NCBI GenBank assembly: GCA_002928955.1
Contig: PERT01000018.1
Span: 1-55,077, forward strand
Origin: Hyphomicrobium sp.
GTDB taxonomy: Bacteria > Pseudomonadota > Alphaproteobacteria > Rhizobiales > Hyphomicrobiaceae
Length of the DNA: 55,077 bases
Direction: 5' to 3'
The position numbers were made by a program, and so were the translations under genes. Positions 18,180 through 29,079 of the stretch are shown piece after piece. Each line of letters starts with the position of its first letter. The stretch's first letter is position 1. The notes under the pieces are model-generated. The model was not told the origin of the DNA, made no database searches, and saw only the letters and a program-made list of their open reading frames with translations.

Positions 18180-18674
18180 ATGGATCGCTTTGTCTCGACA
18201 TTCACCAACAAGATCGACGCCAAAGGGCGGGTTTCCGTTCCGGCATCCTTCCGAGCCGTGCTCGAACGCGACGGGTTCGCCTCAGGCGATGTTCGCGGCA
18301 TCTACTGCTACCCCTCGCTCGATGCTCCTGCGCTCGATGCAGGTGGCGAGAGACTTGCGAAAAAAATCGATGGGCTTCTCAGCGGCCTCCCGGACTATTC
18401 GGACGAGCGGGACGAACTCTCTGTCGCACTCTACGGCGACGTCCAGGTACTGTCGATCGACGGCGACGGCCGCATCGTGCTTCCTGAAGGCCTTCGCACG
18501 CACGCCGGTGTTTCTGGCAGCGTCACGTTTGTCGGACTTGGCGACAAGTTTCAGATCTGGGAGCCTGCCCGTTTCGAAGAGCGCCGCAAGCTTGCACGCG
18601 ACAAGGTTCATCAGCATCGTCGCCTGTTCGGCGCGGGGAGGCCTCCGCCTTCGGGAGAGAGTGAAAGCGGCTGA
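18180..18674 (+). CDS. mraZ: Transcriptional regulator MraZ
   Basis: First gene of the division and cell-wall cluster. MraZ has two AbrB-like swapped-hairpin domains that bind repeated DNA sites and autoregulate the cluster. Domain one begins FVSTFTNKIDAKGRVSVPASFR (about residues 4-25); domain two has VQVLSIDGDGRIVLPEGLRTHAGV and FVGLGDKFQIWEPARFE (about 88-138). At 164 residues it carries a short basic/Pro tail beyond the usual 145-150. GAGGGA about 12 bases upstream and AAGGGG directly upstream of the ATG are possible ribosome binding sites. Confidence 0.95.
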   Translation: MDRFVSTFTNKIDAKGRVSVPASFRAVLERDGFASGDVRGIYCYPSLDAPALDAGGERLAKKIDGLLSGLPDYSDERDELSVALYGDVQVLSIDGDGRIVLPEGLRTHAGVSGSVTFVGLGDKFQIWEPARFEERRKLARDKVHQHRRLFGAGRPPPSGESESG

Positions 18675-18780
18675 TGTCACGGTCGCCACGTCCGCTGCCG
18701 GTCGGCCATTGCCGGTGGAGACGGCTTCGCGGCCGCGGCATCACTGAGTAACCTTCGATCCGGGCAGGGGCGCGCAATCC

Positions 18781-18816
18781 TTCCCCTTCCCCTTCCCCTT
18801 CCCCGTCCCCTTCTCC
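18781..18816. repeat. TTCCCC hexanucleotide tandem repeat
   Basis: Four perfect TTCCCC copies (18781-18804) are followed by GTCCCC and TTCTCC. They lie in the 177-base gap between mraZ and rsmH, on the presumed cluster transcript. Such short tandem repeats can change copy number by slippage. No ribosome binding site or gene is seen in this gap. Confidence 0.9.
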
Positions 18817-18851
18817 TTGCCGAGCGTGGCCCGCTGAAGCATACCCGAACG

Positions 18852-19919
18852 ATGCGCGACCCGTCGATTGCTCTCCTGCCTCAACATATTCCCGTCATGC
18901 TGGCGGAGGTGCTCGGCGCGTTGGCGCCAGCGGATGGGGAAATGCATATCGACGGCACGTTCGGAGCGGGTGGCTATTCGTGCGCGATCCTGCAGGCGGC
19001 CGATTGCCGGGTGCTGGCGTTTGATCGCGACATCACGGCGGTGCGCGCTGCGGCGCCGGTATGCGCTGCGTTTCCAAACCGGCTCAACGTCATCAACCAG
19101 CCGTTCTCGCGCATGGAGGAATTCGCCCGCATCGAGGTGACGCCGCACGGGACGCTTCCGGTCGAGGGGCCGTTCGCCGACGGCGTGGTGCTCGACATCG
19201 GCGTGTCGTCGATGCAGCTCGACCAGGCCGCGCGCGGGTTCTCGTTCATGCACGACGGTCCGCTCGACATGCGCATGTCGGCGGCCATCGACCCGATCGA
19301 CGGCTCCGCGCTGGACGTCGGCGGGAGCGCCGCGGATTTTCTCAACTTCGCCGAAGAAGAGAAGATCGCCAACGTCATCTACACCTACGGCGAAGAGCAC
19401 CGGTCGCGCGCTATCGCACGTGCTGTCGTCAAGGCCCGTCAGGTCGCGCCGCTCACCACCACACGGCAGCTCGCGGACCTCGTGCTGCGCGTGTTCCATG
19501 GCTGCAAGCCCGACGGCAAGCACCCGGCTACGCGGACGTTCCAGGCCTTGCGCATCCACGTGAACGACGAACTGGGAGAGCTGGTGGCCGGGCTCGCGGC
19601 CGCCGAGCGCATCCTGAAGCCGGGCGGGCGGCTGGTGGTGGTCAGCTTCCACAGCCTGGAGGACCGCATCGTGAAGCGGTTTCTCGCAAGCCGCTGCGGC
19701 AAGACGGCCCGCACGTCGCGGCATTTGCCCGAGCAATCGATAAAAAGCGAATTGCCGAGTTTCCGCTTTGTTAACTTGCGTCCGTTAACACCTTCTCAAG
19801 GAGAATTGGTTCTGAACCCGCGCTCCAGATCGGCACGGCTCAGGGCTGCGATCAGAACCGACGCCCCGCCTCACGCCATCGACGAGGACGCGCTGGGTCT
19901 CGATCAGCCGCCGGTTTGA
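18852..19919 (+). CDS. rsmH: 16S rRNA (cytosine-1402-N4)-methyltransferase RsmH
   Basis: RsmH (MraW) methylates C1402 of 16S rRNA in the decoding centre using AdoMet. Key blocks are HIPVMLAEVL, IDGTFGAGGYS (AdoMet loop), VLDIGVSSMQLDQAARGFSF, GPLDMRM, TRTFQALRIHVNDEL and VVVSFHSLEDRIVKRF. The 355-residue length is slightly over the usual 310-340. No strong ribosome binding site precedes the ATG, so coupling to mraZ translation is unlikely across the 177-base gap. The open frame ends within the ftsL leader. Confidence 0.95.
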   Translation: MRDPSIALLPQHIPVMLAEVLGALAPADGEMHIDGTFGAGGYSCAILQAADCRVLAFDRDITAVRAAAPVCAAFPNRLNVINQPFSRMEEFARIEVTPHGTLPVEGPFADGVVLDIGVSSMQLDQAARGFSFMHDGPLDMRMSAAIDPIDGSALDVGGSAADFLNFAEEEKIANVIYTYGEEHRSRAIARAVVKARQVAPLTTTRQLADLVLRVFHGCKPDGKHPATRTFQALRIHVNDELGELVAGLAAAERILKPGGRLVVVSFHSLEDRIVKRFLASRCGKTARTSRHLPEQSIKSELPSFRFVNLRPLTPSQGELVLNPRSRSARLRAAIRTDAPPHAIDEDALGLDQPPV

Positions 19920-19945
19920 CCGGCCCGAACCTTGGGAGTTTCAAC

Positions 19946-20248
19946 ATGCGTACCCTCATCGTTTCCGCCGCCTTCCTGGCACTCGCCAGCGCCTTCCTCC
20001 TCTACGGGCTCAACTACGACACCCGCCGCATCGAATCGAGCTTGCACTCGCTCGAACGCTCGACTGAAAAAGCCAAGAGCGATATCGCCATTCTGAAGGC
20101 GGAGCGGGCCCATCTGGCGCGTCCCGACCGGATCGAGCCGTTGGCCCGTGCGCAGGGATTGGTGCCAGCGGGACCCAGGCAGTTCGCCCAGTCGGGCGAC
20201 ACGGACCTGTTCGAAGACCGTGACCAAGTCCGGCCCGCAGCGCGCTGA
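19946..20248 (+). CDS. ftsL: Cell division protein FtsL
   Basis: A bitopic divisome protein that forms a complex with FtsB and FtsQ and activates FtsWI. It is 100 residues long, with a membrane segment at about 4-22 (LIVSAAFLALASAFLLYGL) followed by a coiled coil (RRIESSLHSLERSTEKAKSDIAILKAERAHL) and the typical RPDRIEPLARAQGLVPA block. GGGAG at 19934-19938 supports the ATG at 19946. An upstream TTG in frame overlaps rsmH and is less likely. The position between rsmH and ftsI is diagnostic. Confidence 0.93.
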   Translation: MRTLIVSAAFLALASAFLLYGLNYDTRRIESSLHSLERSTEKAKSDIAILKAERAHLARPDRIEPLARAQGLVPAGPRQFAQSGDTDLFEDRDQVRPAAR

Positions 20249-20259
20249 GCGGATTCAAG

Positions 20260-22014
20260 ATGAGCCGCGTCGGGTCAATGTCAAAGGATTCCAGACAGCC
20301 CCGATTGCGGCTCAGGTCCGCCGCCGCGGCACTCGGCGTCACGCTGGCGTTTCTGATTGTCGGCGCACAACTCGTCCGGCTCGCGGTGCGCGGCCAACAA
20401 GAGCTGACGACCACCATGTCACAGCCGGTGGCGACGAGTTTCGCTCGCCCAGATATCGTCGACCGCAACGGCCGGCTGCTGGCGACCGACCTGGAAGTAC
20501 CCTCGCTGTACGCCGATCCGGGCCTGGTGCTCGACCGCGACGAGGTTGCGGAGAAGCTTGGCCACCTGTTGACGGAGCTGGACGAAGCCGAGGTGCGGCG
20601 GCAGCTTGCAGACCGGTCGCGGCGCTTCGTGTGGCTGCGACGCGGATTGCCGCCTGCCCTTGCACAAGCGGTACATGACCTCGGGCTCCCTGGCTTGGGC
20701 TTCCGCCGCGAACTGAAGCGCGTTTATCCGGCCGGCGGTCTTGCAGGTCACGCACTCGGTACGGTCAATGTCGACAACAAGGCCCTGGCCGGGCTCGAGC
20801 GCCACCTCGACGACGTGGTGGGTGTGGAAGCCGTGCATGGCGCCACGTTGTCTGATCGTGCGCCGCTGCGCACCTCGCTCGATCTCGGCGTGCAGCATTC
20901 GCTCGACGACGAGTTGCGCGCCGCGATGCGGCGCTACGGGGCCAAGGGTGCGACAGGCCTCGTGCTGGATGTCGAGACGGGCGAAATCCTGGCCGCGCAG
21001 TCGTTGCCGGGCGCCGATCCGGCACGGGCGGCGGAGTCCGTCGATCCCGCGCGCCCGGACAAGCTCATGGGCGGTGTCTACGAGCTCGGCTCGATCATGA
21101 AGATGGTCACGGTCGCCATGGCGCTGGATGGCGGCCGGGTGAAAACCGATTCGGTGCTCGACGTTCGCGAACCGCTGACGGCTGGCCGCTTTACGATCCG
21201 CGACCCGCATCCTGCTGGCCGGCCATTGACCGTGTCCGAGATTTTTGTCCGCTCATCGAATGTAGGCGCAGGGATGCTCGCGCTGGAAGCCGGTGCCGAC
21301 CGTCAGAAGGCGTTTCTCACCCGGCTCGGGTTGACGGCTGGCATGAAGACCGAAGCCGGTCCGGTGGCCGTCCCCCTGGTGCCGGACCGCTGGGACCGGG
21401 CCGAGACGATCACGATTTCCTATGGCCATGGCGTGGCGGTGTCGCCTTTGCAATTCGCCGCCGCGGCGGCAGCGCTTGTGAATGGCGGCAGTCGCGTGCA
21501 GCCCACGTTTTTGAAACAGGCCAAGGGCGGCAAGCAGCAGCCGCCCGCTCCGAATTCACAGCTGATCTCGACCGAGACAAGCCGCGCGATGCGTGCTCTC
21601 ATGCGGCTCAACGTGACCGACCCTCACGGTACCGGGCGTCGGGCCGACGCACCAGGATACCGGGTCGGCGGCAAGACCGGCACGGCCGAACTGCCCGATC
21701 GCGGCGGCTACAAGCAGACGGCCGTCATCAGCTCGTTCCTCGCCGCCTTCCCGATGGACGCGCCGCGATATGTCGTGCTGGTGATGCTGTTCGAGCCGAA
21801 GCCCGTCGCCGAGACCCGCGGCCAGGTGGCGGCAGGCGCGAATGCGGCGCCGACCGCCGGCCGGCTGATTGCCCGCATCGCACCGATGCTCGGGGTTTTG
21901 CCGCAGGGCGCGGCTCAACCGCTGGAAGACTCGAAAGAAACCGGTGAGCCGGGCGTCGCGGCGGAAGCCGCCACCAACGGCCAGTTTGACGGGGGCGGCG
22001 ACGCCAAATATTAA
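20260..22014 (+). CDS. ftsI: Peptidoglycan transpeptidase FtsI (PBP3)
   Basis: The septal class B penicillin-binding protein that crosslinks peptidoglycan with FtsW. It has a membrane anchor at about 22-44. The PBP dimer region begins RPDIVDRNGRLLATDLEVPSLY. In the transpeptidase domain the three active-site motifs are S278-I-M-K281 (in YELGSIMKM), S332-S-N334 and K472-T-G474 (in RVGGKTGTAEL). The 584-residue length is normal. ATG 20260 or ATG 20278 could be used. It lies 11 bases after ftsL. Confidence 0.96.
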   Translation: MSRVGSMSKDSRQPRLRLRSAAAALGVTLAFLIVGAQLVRLAVRGQQELTTTMSQPVATSFARPDIVDRNGRLLATDLEVPSLYADPGLVLDRDEVAEKLGHLLTELDEAEVRRQLADRSRRFVWLRRGLPPALAQAVHDLGLPGLGFRRELKRVYPAGGLAGHALGTVNVDNKALAGLERHLDDVVGVEAVHGATLSDRAPLRTSLDLGVQHSLDDELRAAMRRYGAKGATGLVLDVETGEILAAQSLPGADPARAAESVDPARPDKLMGGVYELGSIMKMVTVAMALDGGRVKTDSVLDVREPLTAGRFTIRDPHPAGRPLTVSEIFVRSSNVGAGMLALEAGADRQKAFLTRLGLTAGMKTEAGPVAVPLVPDRWDRAETITISYGHGVAVSPLQFAAAAAALVNGGSRVQPTFLKQAKGGKQQPPAPNSQLISTETSRAMRALMRLNVTDPHGTGRRADAPGYRVGGKTGTAELPDRGGYKQTAVISSFLAAFPMDAPRYVVLVMLFEPKPVAETRGQVAAGANAAPTAGRLIARIAPMLGVLPQGAAQPLEDSKETGEPGVAAEAATNGQFDGGGDAKY

Positions 22015-22071
22015 CGTCTCCGGTTCGCGCAGAGAATTCGCGCGTTTCCGATTGGACGAATTCGAGGCGCC

Positions 22072-23520
22072 ATGCTGCTTTCCGATCTTCTCGGGCGTGA
22101 CTTTTCTGCGCCGCCCGGCATGGACGCCATTTCCGTGACCGGCGTGACGGCCGACAGTCGGACAGTCGGGTTGGGATCGTTGTTCATTGCCCTGCCGGGG
22201 GGCAAGGCCGATGGCGCGAACTATGTGCCGCAAGCAATAGCCAAGGGCGCGGTAGCCGTTGTCGTCCGCCGAACCGCGGTGATCGACGTGCCGCCGGGAA
22301 TAGCGCTGATCCGCGCGGACGATCCGCGGCGCGCCCTGGCGCTTATGGCATCGCGGTTCTACGCCGGGCAGCCGGAGTTTGCGGTCGCGGTCACCGGCAC
22401 CAGCGGCAAAACGTCGGTTGCCGAATTCACCCGCCAGATCTTCAGAGCGCTCGGAAGGCGCAGTGCGTCGGTCGGCACCCTCGGTGTCGTCAGGCCGGAT
22501 GGCAGCGGCTACGGTTCGCTGACCACGCCGGACCCGGTGACGCTCCACAAGACACTGGCGTCACTCAAGGGCGAAAAAGTGACGCACCTCGCGTTCGAAG
22601 CGTCGTCGCATGGGCTCGATCAGCGGCGGCTCGATGGTGTGCGGCTTTCGGCAGGAGCGTTCACCAACCTTGGCCGCGACCATATGGACTATCATGCAAC
22701 GGTCGACGACTATTTCTCAGCCAAGATGCGCTTGTTCCGTACGCTGCTGGCGCCGGGGCAGCCCGCCGTGATCAATTCGAATGGCGCGTTCGCTTCCGAG
22801 GCGCGGGCTGTGGCGCTTGCGCGCGGACTCGACGTCCTGACGGTGGGCACAACGGGCGAAACTCTGCGGCTTGTTCGCGCCGTGCGGGATGGCTTCGCGC
22901 AGCGGCTGTCGATCATGCATTGCGGCAAGACCTACGACATCCGCTTGCCGCTGGTCGGCGCCTATCAGGTTGAGAATGCCCTGGTGGCTGCCGGGCTCGC
23001 GATCACGACAGGCGAGCCGGCCGATGGGGTGCTGGGTGCACTCGAAACGTTGATCGGCGTGCCGGGACGGCTCGAGATCGTCGCCGAGGCGCGCGGCGGG
23101 CTCGCGGTCGTCGACTACGCCCACAAGCCGGAGGCGCTGGTTGCCGTGCTCGATGCACTCAGGCCGTTTGCCACCGGCAGGCTGATCTGTGTGTTTGGCT
23201 GCGGCGGTGATCGCGACCGCGGCAAGCGGCCGGTGATGGGGCAGATCGCGATGGCCAATGCCGATGTGGTGATCGTCACCGACGACAATCCGCGCTCCGA
23301 GGTGCCGGCTCGGATCCGCGCCGAGATCCTGACCGCGGCATCCGGAGCCACCGAGATTGGTGATCGCGGCGAAGCGATTGCCGCGGCAGTGGCGATGATG
23401 CGTCCGGGTGATGTGGTGGTGGTGGCCGGCAAGGGTCACGAAACCGGCCAGATCATCGGCGACAGAACTTTGCCTTTCTCGGACCATGACGCGCTGCGAT
23501 CGGCGCTCGAAAGGGCATGA
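22072..23520 (+). CDS. murE: UDP-MurNAc-L-Ala-D-Glu:meso-diaminopimelate ligase
   Basis: MurE adds meso-diaminopimelate to the UDP-MurNAc dipeptide using ATP, in the cytoplasm. The ATP loop [15 protein letters not shown] lies near residue 105-119. [15 protein letters not shown] and [19 protein letters not shown] form the central domain. The C-terminal [12 protein letters not shown] motif marks the meso-DAP-specific enzymes rather than lysine-adding ones, so the wall peptide should contain DAP. It has 482 residues. The stop overlaps the murF start as ATGA (23517-23520). Confidence 0.96.
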   Translation: MLLSDLLGRDFSAPPGMDAISVTGVTADSRTVGLGSLFIALPGGKADGANYVPQAIAKGAVAVVVRRTAVIDVPPGIALIRADDPRRALALMASRFYAGQPEFAVAVTGTSGKTSVAEFTRQIFRALGRRSASVGTLGVVRPDGSGYGSLTTPDPVTLHKTLASLKGEKVTHLAFEASSHGLDQRRLDGVRLSAGAFTNLGRDHMDYHATVDDYFSAKMRLFRTLLAPGQPAVINSNGAFASEARAVALARGLDVLTVGTTGETLRLVRAVRDGFAQRLSIMHCGKTYDIRLPLVGAYQVENALVAAGLAITTGEPADGVLGALETLIGVPGRLEIVAEARGGLAVVDYAHKPEALVAVLDALRPFATGRLICVFGCGGDRDRGKRPVMGQIAMANADVVIVTDDNPRSEVPARIRAEILTAASGATEIGDRGEAIAAAVAMMRPGDVVVVAGKGHETGQIIGDRTLPFSDHDALRSALERA

Positions 23521-24983
23521 CGGCCATGGCCACACCACTCTGGACAATGCCTGATCTGCTTGCTGCGAGTGGGGCTCACGCGGATGGGGCGACCGTGGGC
23601 AGCGTCGATGGTGTGTCGATCGACACCCGTACGATCGCGGTTGCCGACCTGTTCGTGGCACTTGAGGATCAGCGCGACGGCCACGATTTCGTCGGAGCCG
23701 CTTTTGCCAAAGGCGCGGCCGCCGCACTCGTCAAGGACAGCTATGTGCGGGGTCCGGGTGATGGGCTGCTGCTCCGGGTCGCCAATCCCCTGTGTGCGCT
23801 CGAAGCCGTCGGCCGGGCAGCGCGGGCACGGCTTGCCGCCAACGCGCGGGTGATCGCGGTGACCGGCTCGGCCGGCAAGACCACGACCAAAGAGATGTTG
23901 CGGACGTGTTGCGCACGGCTGGGCGCCACCCATGCGTCTGAAAAATCCTATAACAATCAGTGGGGTGTGCCGCTGACCCTGGCCCGGATGCCGGTGGACA
24001 CGCGGTTCGCGATTTTCGAGATCGGCATGAATCACGCGGGCGAAATCACGCCCTTGACCCGGATGGTCTGGCCGCACGTCGCAGTGATCACGACGGTGGC
24101 GGCAGCGCATCTCGAGCATTTCGGTACCGAAGAGGCGATCGCGGACGCGAAGGCCGAGATACTGCTCGGGCTCGAAACAGGCGGCACGGCTGTTCTCAAC
24201 GCCGGCAACCGGCATATTGCACGGCTCATCTCCGCTGCGCGTGCGCGGCCCGGTGTTGCGTTGGTCACCTTCAATGGCCGACCGGACCAAGCCGAGGGCA
24301 CAACCCGTGATGGGGCGAACGTTTGGCTGGCAAGGGCCCATCCTCACGGCGATCGCACGCTTGTCCATGCCGGTACATCGCGCGGCGACACGGGCTATCA
24401 TTTTGAGGTCGGTGCGGTCGGCGACCACATGGTCGTGAACGCGCTGGCGGTGATCGCCGCACTCGAAGCGACCGGTGCCGACGTGGTGGACGCATTGAAG
24501 GCGCTCAAGACTTTCGGCGTTCCCCAGGGCCGCGGCGCGCGTAGCGTGATCCAGGTGGCGGGCGGGACGGCGCTGCTGATCGACGAAAGCTACAACGCCA
24601 ACCCGGCCTCGATGCGGGCTGCGCTCGAAACGATGGCCCTGGCGCCCCGCGACACCCATCCACGACGCATTGCCGTGCTTGGCGAAATGCTGGAACTCGG
24701 TGCCGATGCGCCACGGTTGCACGTGAGCCTGAAGGAAGCCATTGACGCGGCCGGTGTTGATCTGGTCTTTGCGGCGGGGTCGAATATGCGGTTGCTCTAC
24801 GAACAACTGCCACAATCTCAGCGCGGCGCATGGGCTGAGGCAGCAAGCGGGATCAGGGATGCTCTCTTGGCGGAAGTTCGGGACGGCGACGTGGTGATGG
24901 TGAAGGGTTCGAACGGCTCCAGGACATGGGCTCTGGTCGACGCACTGAAAAAGAACGGCGCGGCCTTGCCTGCGGGCGCGTGA
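23517..24983 (+). CDS. murF: UDP-MurNAc-tripeptide:D-Ala-D-Ala ligase
   Basis: MurF adds D-Ala-D-Ala to complete the UDP-MurNAc pentapeptide. The ATP loop [15 protein letters not shown] lies near 118-132. [29 protein letters not shown] and [17 protein letters not shown] are family blocks. 488 residues. It is translationally coupled to murE by an ATGA overlap. A long open frame on the opposite strand (23436-25217) covers it but shows no family similarity. Confidence 0.96.
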   Translation: MTAMATPLWTMPDLLAASGAHADGATVGSVDGVSIDTRTIAVADLFVALEDQRDGHDFVGAAFAKGAAAALVKDSYVRGPGDGLLLRVANPLCALEAVGRAARARLAANARVIAVTGSAGKTTTKEMLRTCCARLGATHASEKSYNNQWGVPLTLARMPVDTRFAIFEIGMNHAGEITPLTRMVWPHVAVITTVAAAHLEHFGTEEAIADAKAEILLGLETGGTAVLNAGNRHIARLISAARARPGVALVTFNGRPDQAEGTTRDGANVWLARAHPHGDRTLVHAGTSRGDTGYHFEVGAVGDHMVVNALAVIAALEATGADVVDALKALKTFGVPQGRGARSVIQVAGGTALLIDESYNANPASMRAALETMALAPRDTHPRRIAVLGEMLELGADAPRLHVSLKEAIDAAGVDLVFAAGSNMRLLYEQLPQSQRGAWAEAASGIRDALLAEVRDGDVVMVKGSNGSRTWALVDALKKNGAALPAGA

Positions 24984-25022
24984 CGGGGACGGCAGGCAAC
25001 GCCGTCGAGGGAGGGAGAACGA

Positions 25023-26105
25023 ATGCTCTACGAGCTGGTGCAATTCAGTGACCAGATCGGCCCGCTGAACGTTTTCCGCTACATTACGTTTCGCACAGGC
25101 GGCGCGATCTTCACCGCACTCCTGTTCGTGATGTTGTTCGGGCCGGTGATGATCGACCTCCTTCGCGTCAAGCAGGGCAAGGGCCAGCCGATCCGAGAGG
25201 ACGGGCCAAAGTCGCATTTTTCCAAAAAGGGCACGCCGACAATGGGCGGGCTAATGATCCTGGCCGGCGTGTCGGTCTCGACGCTGCTGTGGGCGAACCT
25301 GACCAACTTGTATGTCTGGATCGTGCTCGGCGTCACACTCGCTTACGGCGCGATCGGGTTCTACGACGACTACCTCAAGGTCACGAAGCGCACGACCGAC
25401 GGCTTCTCCGGTCGGGTGCGGCTCGGTCTTGAGGTGCTGGTCGCCGCCATTGCCACCTACGCCATCATGAAATTGTCGATTCCCGAACTGTCGGGCAAAC
25501 TGGCAGTACCGTTTTTCAAGACGCTGCTGATCGACCTGGGGCCGGCCTTCATCCTGATGGGCGTTCTGGTGATCGCTGGAGCCGGCAACTCGGTCAACCT
25601 CACCGACGGTCTCGATGGCCTGGCCATCGTGCCGGTGATGATTGCAGCGGCCACGTTCGGGCTTATTGCCTACCTCTCCGGCAACATCAAGTTCGCCCAA
25701 TATCTGCAGATCCACTTCGTGCCCGGCACCGGCGAACTGGCCGTGATATGCGGCGCGCTGATCGGCGCTGGTCTCGGCTTTTTGTGGTTCAACGCGCCGC
25801 CGGCCATGATCTTCATGGGCGACACGGGGTCTCTGGCGCTGGGGGGTGCGCTGGGCTCGATCGCGGTTGCGGTCAAACACGAGTTCGTCCTGGCGATCGT
25901 CGGCGGGCTTTTCGTGCTCGAAACGCTGTCGGTGATCATCCAGGTCGTGTCTTTCAAGTTGACCGGCAAACGCGTATTTCGAATGGCGCCGCTGCATCAT
26001 CACTTCGAACAGAAGGGCTGGCAGGAAAGCACGGTCGTGGTGCGGTTCTGGATTATCTCGGTGGTTCTGGCGCTGATCGGATTGGCCACCCTCAAGCTGC
26101 GTTGA
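25023..26105 (+). CDS. mraY: Phospho-MurNAc-pentapeptide transferase
   Basis: MraY transfers phospho-MurNAc-pentapeptide to undecaprenyl phosphate to form lipid I in the inner membrane. It has ten predicted membrane segments over 360 residues. Key blocks are [45 protein letters not shown] (catalytic Asp region), [16 protein letters not shown] and [22 protein letters not shown] precedes the ATG. Confidence 0.97.
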   Translation: MLYELVQFSDQIGPLNVFRYITFRTGGAIFTALLFVMLFGPVMIDLLRVKQGKGQPIREDGPKSHFSKKGTPTMGGLMILAGVSVSTLLWANLTNLYVWIVLGVTLAYGAIGFYDDYLKVTKRTTDGFSGRVRLGLEVLVAAIATYAIMKLSIPELSGKLAVPFFKTLLIDLGPAFILMGVLVIAGAGNSVNLTDGLDGLAIVPVMIAAATFGLIAYLSGNIKFAQYLQIHFVPGTGELAVICGALIGAGLGFLWFNAPPAMIFMGDTGSLALGGALGSIAVAVKHEFVLAIVGGLFVLETLSVIIQVVSFKLTGKRVFRMAPLHHHFEQKGWQESTVVVRFWIISVVLALIGLATLKLR

Positions 26106-26205
26106 ATTCGATCGAGCGCGTGGTGAAGATTTCGCGTGACTGCGAACTTCGATCGCGGCAGGTTCATGGTGTGTTCTATTGATCGGGCGGGCTGCGGAGA
26201 CTGCC

Positions 26206-26397
26206 ATGGCCACCGATCAGCGGCTCGACCAGCGCATCACGACGGTCGAGACCAAGCCAGGTTCGAAGATCGATATGATCGAATCGAAGATCGACAAGCT
26301 CGATCAACGGATCAAGGGGTTGGTCCGCCAGGCGTCTGTGGGAATTCTGCTTGGCGGCCTGACGATCGGTGGAGTTCTGATCCGGCTCCAGAAGTGA
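26206..26397 (+). CDS. Small coiled-coil membrane protein between mraY and murD
   Basis: A 63-residue protein of unknown function. Residues 1-42 are heptad-like and charged (TDQRLDQRITTVETK, then IESKIDKLDQRIKGL). A single hydrophobic segment follows at about 46-60 (VGILLGGLTIGGVLIRL), so it is a tail-anchored type. GGAG at 26196-26199 sits seven bases before the ATG. An upstream ATG at 26179 adds nine residues. No such gene is part of the standard dcw cluster. The architecture resembles small coiled-coil/TM proteins annotated as DUF-type or holin-associated, but I cannot assign a family. Confidence 0.65.
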   Translation: MATDQRLDQRITTVETKPGSKIDMIESKIDKLDQRIKGLVRQASVGILLGGLTIGGVLIRLQK

Positions 26398-26448
26398 CAC
26401 ATGAACGAGCGTAGCACAGGCGTTGGCCGGATCGATTAAACTCGCATC

Positions 26449-27893
<1,445 letters not shown>

Positions 27894-27897
<4 letters not shown>

Positions 27898-29072
27898 GGA
27901 TATCGCGGACCGATCGCTCACGACTGTCGGAGTGGTGGTTCACGGTGGACCATATGCTGCTGGTCGCAATTCTCGCGCTCGTCGCCGCTGGCCTCGTGCT
28001 TTCGCTGGCCGCGAGCCCAGCCGTGGCCATCAAGAAGGGGTTCTCGACCTATCATTTCGTCGAGCGGCATGTCCTGTTCTCTGCCCTTGGCGTCGCAGTC
28101 GTGCTGTCGGTTTCTCTGCTCGACCCGAAAGACGTCCGGCGGCTGGCGCTCGGGGTATTCGTGGCGGCCTTCGCCGGCCTCGTAGCTGTTTATCTGACTG
28201 GCCGCGAGATCAACGGCGCAAGACGCTGGCTAGATCTCGGTGGGCATTCCCTGCAGCCTTCGGAGTTCATCAAGCCTGCCTTTGCTGTGCTCATGGCCTG
28301 GATTTTCGCGGAAGCACAGGCGCGCCGCGACATGCCCGCCATGTCCATGGCGATTGCCGGCCTTGTCGTGGTGGCCGGGCTTCTGGTCATGCAGCCCGAC
28401 GTCGGCCAGACTCTCCTGGTGACGGCAGTGTGGGGCGTTCTCTATGTGCTTTCAGGGCAGCCGCTCGCGGGTGCTGCGTTGCTGACCGCGCTCGGTGCAC
28501 TCGGTGGCGCGGCGGCCTATCTGTCGTTCCCGCATGTGCAGGCGCGTGTCGACCGCTACTTCGCCCCGGCGTCCGGCGAGAACGGCCAGATCGAGCGGGC
28601 GATGCAGTCGTTCGCGGAAGGCGGGTTCCTCGGCCGCGGACCGGGCGAAGGCACCATCAAGTCCGTGCTGCCGGATGCGCACACCGATTTCATCTTTGCA
28701 GTCGTCGCGGAGGAGTACGGCGTCCTCGCCTGCCTCGCCCTTCTGATGCTTTTCGGGTTCATTGTTCTGCGCGCTCTCCACCTCGCCGCCCGCGAGCTGG
28801 ATGCCGCGATACGGCTGGCCATCCAGGGCCTCGCACTGCTGTTCGGCTTGCAGGCGCTGATCAACATGGGCGTCAATGTCGGGCTGTTGCCGGCGAAGGG
28901 CATGACGTTGCCCTTCATCTCGGCTGGCGGTTCTTCGACGCTGGCGGTATCGCTGACGCTCGGCATGATGGTCGCACTCGCGCGCCGTCGCCCGGATCAC
29001 CAGCGCCTGAAAAAGCCGCGATTGAACGTGAGCATCGACGATCTCGAACGTGGGGGCCGGAAAGTACCGTGA
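27894..29072 (+). CDS. ftsW: SEDS peptidoglycan glycosyltransferase FtsW
   Basis: FtsW polymerises septal glycan strands together with FtsI. It has about ten membrane segments over 392 residues. SEDS blocks seen are INGARRWLDLGGHSLQPSEFIKP, LLVMQPDVGQT, FVVAEEYGVLA-like FAVVAEEYGVLACL, and GVNVGLLPAKGMTLPFISAGGSS. The start overlaps the murD stop. Confidence 0.96.
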
Positions 29073-29079
29073 GACAATC

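Noticed and set aside
17948-18747. Alternative frames covering mraZ (17948-18487 and 17962-18747)
   Set aside because: mraZ in its own frame has both conserved domains; the other frames are Arg-rich shadows.
23436-25217. 593-codon open frame on the minus strand opposite murF
   Set aside because: murF on the plus strand has every family motif, and the antisense frame is His/Arg/Gly-rich low-information sequence typical of GC-rich shadow frames.
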